DNA of 64,000 nucleotides from Hygrophila difformis (taxonomy: Eukaryota > Streptophyta > Magnoliopsida > Lamiales > Acanthaceae): NCBI GenBank assembly GCA_030278955.1, contig JAOANR010000002.1, positions 22,678,057 through 22,742,056 on the forward strand. The letters run 5' to 3'. How positions within the stretch are numbered: the stretch's first letter is position 1; every line of letters starts with the position of its first letter. Positions 33,182-42,403 of the stretch are shown piece by piece. The position numbers and the translations under genes are program-made. The notes below the pieces were generated by a model. It had not been told where the DNA came from and did not search any database. It saw nothing but the letters and a program-made list of their open reading frames with translations.

Positions 33182-33817
33182 TGTTAACACATAAAAAAAT
33201 GTGTTAATCCAGCACACATACATATCTTGGTCCAATTGGCATAAGGGTCTAATTATTAGGCTTGTAAAGAGAGACAACCCAAGACCAGCCCATGGACCCG
33301 AGGGAATGTCATCCCGAGAAAGTCATATAAAGGCGCAATTCGGAGAAAAGCGAGACCCAAGCACATTAAACCGCCGGAGTACCACGAGTCTCAGGAGACA
33401 ATTCGAAGTGTTACGAGGTGACGTCACCCCAAAGCAGAAGAAATGTTCCTTATCCTCGCGGAAGCTTTATCCACGGTAGACCAAGAATAAAGGCGGGGAG
33501 GACTTAGTTTAAATTTCAAAATCTTATCACTTCCACAACTGGTGCCTCTTCACGAATAGGCACCAAGCATTGTATAAATACTAGAAATCACGATGTAATC
33601 TGGGTTCGTCAACCACTCCAAATTTTATACAATTTCTTTACAATTTCAGTACTTTACTTTTCTTTATCGTTTTATTTAATGCTTTCTTTTATTGCTTTCT
33701 TGCATTTACTTTCCTTTGTTTTTTACGATGCTCTACTTCCTAGGACTGTCCTCGTCCCACCTTCCGTCTTGAATGCTCCATCTAGAGGATTAGCGTTAGT
33801 CCGAAACGGCAGTAACA
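33182..33817 (+). repeat. 3' LTR of the Tat element
   Basis: 636 bp, starting TGTTAACAC after the polypurine tract and ending CAGTAACA. The termini TGTTA/TAACA are inverted. A TATA box (33573-33580, TATAAATA) lies about 390 bp in. Its 3' part is rich in TGCTTTCTT words. AACCT at 33818-33822 would be the right target duplication; the left one was lost with the 5' part. Confidence 0.75.
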
Positions 33818-33909
33818 AACCTATATAATTATGCTTGTCGAGTCTTAACGGCTTACTTAATAGTATATATATATAATGAATTTTGACCGACAATGCACAA
33901 ATAAGTTTT

Positions 33910-34082
33910 TTTTTTTGGTAAACAGTGACACTCATGTGTCGGCAAAGGAGTGTGGGAGCCCAAACCACACAAATTACAAAAGGGGGATAAAAGGGAGGGG
34001 ATAGGGGGCCGGGTGGGGATCGAACTCCCAACCTATGGTTGACAGAAGGGAGACTTGACCACTAGGGTAAGTCCCCAACCCC
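33910..34082 (-). mobile_element. SINE copy 1
   Basis: Flanked by 16-bp direct repeats TGCACAAATAAGTTTT (33894-33909 and 34083-34098). On the minus strand it has a tRNA-like box B, GTTCGATCC, after a CTAGTGGTCAAG box A-like word, and ends in a short poly(A). The architecture is of a tRNA-derived plant SINE. It shares its body with copies 2 and 3. Confidence 0.88.
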
Positions 34083-34098
34083 TGCACAAATAAGTTTT

Positions 34099-34711
34099 AT
34101 AAGAAGCAATAATTATATTTCGAAAATGTAATATATGTAGTACATGTGAAGGGTATTTAGAATTTATTATTATATATATCTAGATATAGATATAGATTAT
34201 GGATAAAATATTTTAGTCGAGATTTATTATTAATTTATAATCCATTATATTAAGATAATTATATTATAAATGTAATACTTAAATTTGTAATTTTGGATAA
34301 AATTGATATATTTTGATATTTAGGAATGGAAGATAGGAGTGAATATTATTAAATGTAATACATATCAAATTTAAGGTGGGGATGAAGTGATTTTAATTTT
34401 TAGATTTTTTTAGATTTAGCTTTTGGAAAGAGATATACATTGTGAATATGTTATGATGAATATACATAATACTCCATCGGTTCTTTTAACTTCAAAATTT
34501 ATGTATTTCACAAAATCTTTTTGGTGAATTACCGGGTATTCTCATGCCAAATTGGACCTAAAACTAATCCATCGAAGATTTGCATGAGTAATAAGCGCGC
34601 CTCTCTCATAACAGTTATTTGCATGTACAAAGCTTCAACCCGAGACGTTGCTTAAGCGACTAGAGCCCAAATCCATTCACGCCAACTATTTTTGGTTGTA
34701 TTTCAAAAATT
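34099..34711. other. A/T-rich unannotated stretch between SINEs
   Basis: No open frame, repeat or element end was recognised. Runs of TATATA and ATTATT suggest decayed non-coding sequence outside the Tat LTR, possibly the original flank of that element. Confidence 0.5.
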
Positions 34712-34724
34712 CAATACATGTTTT

Positions 34725-34895
34725 TTTGGTAAATATTGATACTCATGTGTTGGCAAAGGTGTGTGGGAGACCAAGACACACAAATTACCGGGGGGTGGTG
34801 GTAAAGGGGAGGGAGAGGGGGCCGGGTGAGAATCGAACCATCAACTATAAGGTTGGAAGTTAGGGACCATGACTATTGGGCCAAGCCTCCATTCC
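34725..34895 (-). mobile_element. SINE copy 2
   Basis: Flanked by 13-bp direct repeats CAATACATGTTTT (34712-34724 and 34896-34908). On the minus strand the box B-like word GGTTCGATTC is present, and the tail is poly(A). The first part aligns with copy 1 in order and spacing, though with many substitutions. Confidence 0.86.
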
Positions 34896-34910
34896 CAATA
34901 CATGTTTTCA

Positions 34911-34996
<86 letters not shown>

Positions 34997-35009
34997 TACT
35001 ACTACTACT
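34911..35009. repeat. TTA/CTA trinucleotide microsatellite
   Basis: About 27 uninterrupted TTA units followed by CTA units. On the minus strand it abuts the 3' end of SINE copy 3 and may be its expanded tail. Long frames across it are tyrosine or leucine runs and not genes. Confidence 0.92.
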
Positions 35010-35163
35010 TAACAGCCTATACAGGTTAGAAAATAGGTTGTGGGGGCCTATGCCACACAATTACAAAGGGACATAGGGGAGGGGTAGGGGGTCGGGTGTG
35101 ATTCGAACCCTCAAGCTAAAGGTTAAGAGTCAGGAGCTTCACCACTTGAGTCAAATCTCAATC
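35010..35163 (-). mobile_element. SINE copy 3 (diverged)
   Basis: On the minus strand it has CAAGTGGTGAAGCTCC near its start and box B GGTTCGAATC, in the same order as copies 1 and 2. The right flank AATACATATTTT resembles AATACATGTTTT near 34897, so the original duplication may have been used again by copy 2. Its 3' end merges with the TTA microsatellite. Confidence 0.75.
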
Positions 35164-35170
35164 TCAAATA

Positions 35171-36664
35171 CATATTTTTAATAATTAATAATTCAAATTA
35201 TATACAAATATATATTTTAGAAAATTGAATCTATAAAACTATAGGATTAGACGAATCCAATAACATCTAAAACTTTACAAAGTAGTTAATTTAAAATTAT
35301 TCAATGAATAATAAATTTTTTTTGATGAATAGCCTTTATTGAATAATATTGAGTAGACAAAGGGTAAATTGAAAGGGAAAAAAAAAACAAAAGAAAAACC
35401 AAAAAAAAAAGAAAAAAAGGAAGAAAAAAAAAGAAAGGAAAAGAGTAGTTATGAATTACTTCTATTTTTTATAAAGAGAATGAATTATCCCATTATTATG
35501 GCAAATGTGAGATAAATCCCCCCAACACAAAATACACAACTTATGCTCCCCTATACCATTATACTCCACTCAAACTCCCCATCCCAGATTTTAGGATTTG
35601 TTTTGAAATGTAAAAAAGGAAAGTCTCATCTACCCTTCTGGAACAAAAAATTGTAACACATGAGCAAGGGGTGAAAGAGTCATTCCACAATGGGGCTGTC
35701 ACGTCCGGGCTCAGTTTTGAAACCGCGCTCCACCTCTGCAACTCCCTGCAACTCCCAATCTCCCATGAACAATAACCGGCCTCCCCCCCCCCCCCCCCCC
35801 CCACAACTGCCCCCTCACACCGGAGTATTGAAGTCCATTTCCATATCCACAGTGTGCTGCTAAAGAGAAGAACACAGGCGCTGAGCTTGGGTTGGAGGGC
35901 TCGGAGTTCGGTGGCGAGGGCGGTGATTACAGGGGCAAAAGCTTCAGTTTTTGCAAGGTTGAAGAAGAAAGGTATTCCACCCCATGACTCGAAAATGAAA
36001 TAGGTTTCGGTTTAGGGTGCGATTCATGTGCTTAGGGCCTTGATTATATTGTTTTGGCTTGGTTTTTAGGTGTTTGGAAGTGTTTTTGTGGATGCGAATT
36101 TGGGGATTAGGGTTTATGAAATACCAATAGAAATTGAAAAGGGTTTCGGTTTAGTTGTAATTTTTGTTGTTTATTGGGCGAAAAATGGTGTTCGTCCTTC
36201 TTCGAGTGTTGCGAAAATGGCATGATTGATGGGGCAGCAAGAGTTTTGGTTTCACAGATGTATGAGTGTTGTTTTTTGTTCATAAAAGTCTCTTGAAAAT
36301 GTTGATTTTGTACAGACCTGTGTTTTTCTATGTATGTTGTTGTGTTTTATTGCGATTAATGGTGTTTTTGGAGTTGATAGCTATGCTTTTGTAGTTTTTT
36401 TCTAAGAAAGGCTCATTTTTTGTTTATACCTGTGTTGAGAAGTGTATGTGTTGTGTTGTCATTAATTGATTTTGTGAGGTATTCACAGTGATGTGGTGTT
36501 TATTTGTATCATCCATGTTGTTTATTATAGATATACTTGTGTTCATAAATGTATTGTTTCCATGTGTGATGTGTTGTTTTCTAGAAAGAAAAAATTGTTA
36601 TTTGTTCTTAGTCTGTTTTTTTGTGTGTAATGATATGAATGGGTATTGTTTGTAGTGAAAAAGA
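35171..36664 (+). other. Putative left end of the Mutator-like element and 5' leader of the protease gene
   Basis: Poly-purine and poly(C) tracts (35380-35450; a 22-C run near 35781-35802) precede a GC-richer segment at 35855-35970. That segment ends at a good splice donor (AAAG/GTATTC, 35971). A matching acceptor TGTTTGTAG ends at 36655, nine bases before the ATG at 36665, so a 5' UTR intron is plausible. The left terminal inverted repeat was not identified because its partner is outside the window. Confidence 0.4.
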
Positions 36665-39600
36665 ATGGCCCCGAAGAAAAAAAGTATTGCAATACAAAAG
36701 GAGAAAAAGAATGAAGCGAAAGAAAATGTAGCAAAAGAGAGGAAGGAAACACAGGGAAAAAGGGAGCCTGCTGACCTGGTAACCCGGTGTTCGATTTCTG
36801 TACTTCAAGATGCATTGGCACAGATTGAGGGCCGCATCACTGAGTAGCAACAAATGGTAATAAGGGGGACGCCCTTCCACCACTTTTCAAGGGCAGAGGG
36901 TATTTATACTAGCAACACGCGGCTGCAAGCACTCATAGAGTGCTTCAACTTTGAAAAGTGTGTATTCGTGGTGGGAGATGGCATAGTACTTCCCTTAAAG
37001 TCATGGGAATTCTCGGTTGTGTTGGGCCTCCATAACAAAGGTGTGTACGTACACCCCAAGCGTTACCAGCGATCAGAGTTCAAAGAGAAGTATTTTGGGA
37101 AAAAGGCAAGCGACATCAAAAGGAAACAATTGATAGAGGTGATGACAAACTTGGCGGGGACAGAAAATGTTGAAGATTTCGCTCGGGCGTTTGTGTTGGT
37201 TGTATTCAATACTGTGTTGTTTCCCACATCCTCCGGCATACTCCCTGAATTCCTTGTCCATCACGTGGACAAGTTAAATAGATTGAGGGAGTATGCTTGG
37301 GGCAATATCGTGTATCGTTATGTGGTGGAGGCGATGAGGTGTTGTCGCTCGCGGGAAAGTATACGTTAATGGCTGCACGATAGGGGTACTGGTAAGTATT
37401 TTGAAAATATTTATCATCATGATTTACACCAGTGTCCCTTAAAAAAACACATATGTTATGCTAAAAAAAACAACACTGTTGGGCAGGGCCTTAAAAGAAG
37501 TATACCTTTCTCATGTTTTATTTCTATGTAGGCCTGGTTCTACGAGAAATTTCCACTCATGGCCACTCCAGTGTCTGAACCGATCACCCCTCAAATGGTC
37601 CATTGGCAATGTAAGCACGGTCGGTTGGGTCAGTGTAGGGAGGATCTGAAGAAACTCAGGGAATACGATCTAGTGCAATTCGACATCACACATCGGGAGC
37701 AAAAGTTTATTGTCGACATGGTGGAGACACCGGCAGAGGTGGTGGTCGCGCATGCAGAAGGGTTGGTGGATGAGCTGCCCCTTCGGCGAAAACGGCGAAG
37801 GCAACCCCGGAATCAAGGGTATGAAGAGGCTGAAGAAAAGAAGTTTGATGAAGAGACGGATAAAGATGCAAACCTAGGAGAACCAACACAGTCGGAGGTA
37901 ATGTGTAATGACCTGTAGTGTTTTATGTAAATATTGTTTTGTTAAAGTATGTGGTTTTGTTGTTTTTGGTTTAATACACAAGTGTCATTTAAATGGAATG
38001 TGGTGTTTTGTGAACACTTGAGTAGACAGAACTGTGATGTTTCATGTGAATGTGGGTTGGGATAAAAAGGCATGACCGGTTGGTTGTTTATGTTTTACAG
38101 ACCATTCTCATTTAAAACGATGTTTTGTTGTATGATCAGTTGAGTTTACTAAAGTGTGTTGTTTCCTGTGCATTTTTTGTAGTGTTAAATTATTATAAAC
38201 TTGTGTTTTATTGCATGTGCGGTAGACCAAACAGCCAGCACCAAGTAATGTGGATGAGGAGAGCTTTGACAGCGAGTCAACAGCAAGCAGCGAGGGACCA
38301 GAACTTGCTGGAAATGTAGATGATGATGCGGAAGCTGCAACCCCAACGGTGAGCGAGAAAGAAAAAGAAAAAATAGATAAGTCAGAGGAAAGTGGTGGGA
38401 GCATTGATCCGGATGATACGGATTTAATGGTTGGACAAGCTGTGAAGTATGGATTAAACGAAACAGCGAGGGAGGAGAAACACGGCAAATGTACTATAGC
38501 ACCTGTTATTTGATCAAAAAATTTGGTCCAACGCGTTTACATGCACCCTAATCAAGTTGTTCCATGTGCAGCGGCGCAACAGGGGAAACGGAAAAGGATC
38601 CCCCAAAGGACTCTTCGCTTGCACGTAATGTAAGGCAACGTACCAATCGAAAGGCGAAAGAAAAGGGACATGTTTACGTGACCCCAGTATCCAGCCAGAA
38701 ACCTACCAAAAAGACAACCAAGAAGGGAAAAGAGGTTAAAGGAAAAAAATAGGGAAAGGAGACGAAAGAGGTATGTGTTCAGTGTTAGAAAAAAATTGTG
38801 TAATGCAGCTGTTTGTTTCTTGCTTACGCAGCTGACTTTTATGTTTTTTTGCATCAGACTGTTGTTAATGCAGACGAGCAGAAAACACCGACGATAGACC
38901 TCGAACTAGAAAAGCAAAGAAGGTATGTTGGACGGATAGACTATGTTGGGAGGAAAGGTCTCTCCTTCGACAATTGGAAACTTGTGGAGGATTTCATCGA
39001 CCACCCGAGGAGCAGGTAAATGAATCTCGTTCTGTGCTGTAGTGTGGTGTTGAGGATTTGAATTAATGTGTTTGATTCAGCCTATGTCGTGTGTTTTATG
39101 GTGTTCTCAAAACCAGGATCTATGTTTTGTCATATGGTGATGTGTTTTTTATACACCTTTCTCATGTTCTGACTGTGATGATCCGTGTTGTATTCAGTAA
39201 ACATGTATGGAGCAAGGGTATGTGTGCAGTCATGCCATCGAGCATTTTGGAGCTACTTTTTCATGGAGCCGTGGACAATGATCTTGTTAGTTCCTACTGT
39301 GCACTATTATGCAGTGATGAGTTTCGGGCTGATAATGGAATTAATGAAGAGATGGGATTCGTCAGTGTATATACAACGGTAACCATTTGTCTTAGGTTAT
39401 TGTACCTATTTGTCTAAACACAGGCAATTATAGTCATAAAGTTCCTTTTGGTTTTACTACTCCAGTCACGGATTTTAGAACTGTATTCCGAAAAGAACCA
39501 GAAAACCACGATGCCAGTTGCTCAATATGAGAAACAGTTCGAGAAATTGTGGACGCCGGGGAAGACAGAGCTTGAATCATTAGGGTCCGTGATCGAGCGT

Positions 39601-40518
39601 GACGTACAGTTTGTCGCACTGCCTCTCACCATAAAGTACCACTGGTTCCTCCTAATTCTTGACCTGGATAATAAGGATATGGTGATTTATAATTCCATGT
39701 GGGCGTCAAAGTTTCAAATTGCGGGACTTAGAGTGGTAAGTTCAAACACCATCCATATGTCCTCGTTCTATTAAAATGATGTTCAGTTTCTCTGTTGTCG
39801 TGTTTTTTGGCATTAATCATGTGTTGTTATGTAACTATATTATCGTGTTTAATAAACAAGTTGTGGTATTCACAGGCCAACTTCCTCCGGTACTACTTGA
39901 GCACTAGACACGAGATTGAATTTTCCAAACACATCGTGCAGAAAAAAATGTGTCAGCAGCAACTGAAAACCTCGGTGGACTGTGGGGTGCATGTGTTGTG
40001 GTGGGTGGAGGCCTTTCTACGAGATACCGATGAGTTTTGGGATACGGAGGCGACAACGGACATTGAAAAATATTGTGCCGAAACTGCTTTGAGATTTCTC
40101 CGGGGTGCAGGGTCCCATGTCCAGTCCCATGCCCAGGATCATACCCCGGATCATGCTCAGGCCAATGCTCAGACCCATGCTCCAGCGGATCCAACATCCC
40201 CGAAAACTACCACCATCCAGTTACAAGCACCGGTCGATTGTGGACCGTCAAACGTTGTTGCTGCTCCTGCACAGGCCCCTGCTCCAGCTGAAAGACCCCA
40301 AACAAAGCTGACCCCCCTCCACATGATGTAGCTGAAAAGTCTCCAAACAAAGATGATCCCCCACCGAAGGATGTTGGTGAAAAGTCTCCAACCAAAGTTG
40401 ATCCCCCTCCAAAGGATGTCGGTGAAAAGTCTCCTACCAAAGAGGATCCCCCTCAACCTGATGTGATCGAAACGGCATCTACTGCCCCCCTCCTAAACAT
40501 TGAATTTAAGTGTTGACT
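36665..40518 (+). pseudogene. Mutator-associated Ulp1-like (C48) cysteine protease gene, several exons
   Basis: Exons are judged from open frames with GT/AG borders. Exon 1 (36665-37369) is Lys-rich then a DUF1985-like domain (TRLQALIECFNFEKC, LPLKSWEFSVVLGL) with TAG at 36845. Next come AWFYEKFPLMATPV (37532-37897), an acidic exon (38226-38490), a basic part (38560-38750) and 38860-39015. The peptidase domain shows SSILELLFHGAVDNDLVSSY (39200-39380), the His-containing IKYHWFLLILDLDNKDMVI (39466-39736) and the Cys-containing TSVDCGVHVLWWVEAF (39876-40120). The C-terminus has 16-residue KSPxK-DPPPKDVGE repeats. This type would remove SUMO-like modifiers; such genes travel with Mutator-like elements. 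A frameshift near 40290 and the early TAG argue that it is inactive. Confidence 0.8.
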
Positions 40519-42150
40519 GTGTTATTTCTGATTGACTGCACTATTTTGTATTTTGATTGAATTTCCAGGAACAATACATTTATATTTTTGAATGTGTTAT
40601 TTTGCTGAGCCATGTGTCTGTGTTATTCTGGTCAGATGTGGTGTTACACTCAACACTAGAACACCTGTGGTTTCACAACATCTTTTGTTATGTGAATGAT
40701 TGTATTGTTTTATCTGCTCAAGTGAAGTGTTTCTGGATATAATGATAGATATGGTTTTTAATCGTGTCCAATGAAGCAAAGAGTTTCTATAGAAACAAAA
40801 GGGTAGCTTAGTGAAATCCCAAAAACACATTGTGGACAAAATTAGTAACCTAAAATGGTGATGATTGTAGTTGTTTGAATGGCAAGACCCATGTTTACAA
40901 TTGTGGTGCTCATCATTTCTGGAGAACCCCAACATTTTCATTGTTTACCACTTTGGTGTTTTAGGTTAAAGGTGTGTTGTTCTTCGATGGTATGGTGGTG
41001 TCAACAATAGTGTTTGTATGTTGCTGATGATTCCAACTGTGGTATTTCATCCCATGAACCAAACACGTTGTAGTTCAAGGTGAACCCGACACATCGTGTT
41101 TAAGCATTGATCTTCCTTCAAAGTTAGAAATAGCTTAGGATTGTATGTTTCATTGATTCCAGCTACTAGATGAACAATCCCATTTCCAAAACCCTTTTCC
41201 TTGTAGTTCAATGTGAACCCGATTCATCACATTTAAGCATTGATCTTCCGGTACATTTGGTTTTGCATGGCTTCACACTGTATGTTTTATCGCTGTGATC
41301 CACTAGATGAACCTTCCCATTTCTAAAACCAAGTGCAAACACGTTGTAGTTCAAGGTAAACCTGATTCATCGTGTTTAAGCATTGATCTTCCTCCAAAGT
41401 TGGAAATAGCTTAGGATTGTATGTTTCATTGATTCCAGCTACTAGATGAACAATCTCATTTCCACTGGATGACCCTTCCCGTTTCCAAAACCCTATTACT
41501 TGTAGTTCAAGGCCAGCCCTATTCATAATATTTCGGCATTGATCTTCCTCTAAAGTGAGTTATCGCTTAAATGTGTTTGTTTCATCGATTTCATCCTAAG
41601 GATGAACCTTCCCATTTCCATTTACCTATTAGTTGTAGTTCAAGGTAAACCCGATTCTTTGGAAATAGATGTGTTATATCTGTTACATCCAAAAAGGTGC
41701 TAATCATACACGACTACTGAAAACACACAAACAACACATTTCAGTTATATTAACACTACATACTTGCAGCTTGAACACCACTGTTAAAACCACCAACATC
41801 ACTGTGCCAACTGAGTATGTTGCACACTAGTTTCACACACAATTGCTCGAACAATGATACCATATAAATATCATCTCTGCATACAACAAAATAACCACAT
41901 TCCATAAATAAAAAAAGAACATTTCATACAGAATATTACACCCACACACAACTGTCCACTTAACAGTATATCATTCCACTGTTATATCAAATTGGTATCA
42001 CATCTTGAAACAATCCAGAACACGGACCGTTTCAAACAATGAAACCAGCCAAAAATAATACCACTCCAGTCAGCGTAAAACACCACACTAGCTCAAAAAG
42101 GTGCAAAAGTGCAACGTGTGTGCAAAAACTGTGCTGACACGGACTGTCAT
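40519..42150. other. Spacer between convergent protease and transposase genes
   Basis: A/T-rich non-coding sequence with a degenerate tandem repeat at 41060-41660 (own entry). From about 41700 to 42100 there are many CAC/ACA-rich words on the plus strand, mirrored in the GTG/TGT-rich text near 37.9-40.9 kb. No gene was seen. Confidence 0.6.
41060..41660. repeat. Degenerate tandem repeat, five units
   Basis: TTGTAGTTCAAGG-type words occur near 41069, 41201, 41345, 41500 and 41633. Each is followed by CCCGATTCATC and, except in the last unit, TTAAGCATTGATCTTCC, with CTAGATGAAC between. Units are about 130-155 bp and diverged. Confidence 0.8.
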
Positions 42151-42398
42151 TCAGGCAATGAACTTGAATGCCTCTTTGCACGTGGCGAGGTTATGCCCCC
42201 GTCGTCGGCATAGGTCAAATTTAACCTTGCTTGTCTGGACTTGGGAAGGTATACGCTTTTTCTTCCTACGGCCCGGTTGCACCCTCACATCCGAGGGCAG
42301 CACAAACTCACAGTCATTGTCATTATCCTCTTCACAATTTCAACTGGACGTCATGAGAGGGTATATTACTCCGTCGTAGGTTCTGTTATAATATTCCA
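42151..42398 (-). pseudogene. Mutator-like transposase, C-terminal end
   Basis: On the minus strand: YNRTYDGVIYPLMTSS, a stop, acidic sequence, VQPGRRKKKRIPSQVQTSK, then FDLCRRRGHNLATCKEAF. The last is the C-terminal region of plant Mutator transposases, with a zinc-knuckle relic that has lost one Cys. The stop codon is TGA at 42151-42153. The rest of the gene is at 50534 and above, beyond T2. Confidence 0.8.
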
Positions 42399-42403
42399 GG
42401 AAG

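Larger units (their letters stand above)
24670..33817 (+). mobile_element. Tat/Ogre-type Ty3 element, 5' part missing, with two insertions
   Basis: Plus-strand pol with RT, retroviral RNase H, a second (archaeal-type) RNase H and integrase, followed by a 3' LTR. The second RNase H is diagnostic for the Tat group in plants. Its left end is replaced by the Athila-2 LTR, and no gag or 5' LTR is present. The chimera at 25680-28599 and the Helitron-like element at 29731-31154 interrupt it. After both are removed, the protein frame joins sensibly at each site. Confidence 0.85.

Noticed and set aside
33723..34031. Minus-strand 102-residue frame
   Set aside because: Crosses the Tat LTR end and a SINE, so it is not one gene.
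34826..35076. Open frames coding long tyrosine or leucine runs
   Set aside because: They are translations of the TTA microsatellite and carry no other feature of a gene.
33910..35163. tRNA genes suggested by box B words
   Set aside because: Only the promoter part is tRNA-like; poly(A) tails and target repeats show SINEs.
35781..35802. Run of 22 cytosines
   Set aside because: A simple homopolymer, prone to sequencing error; no functional reading.
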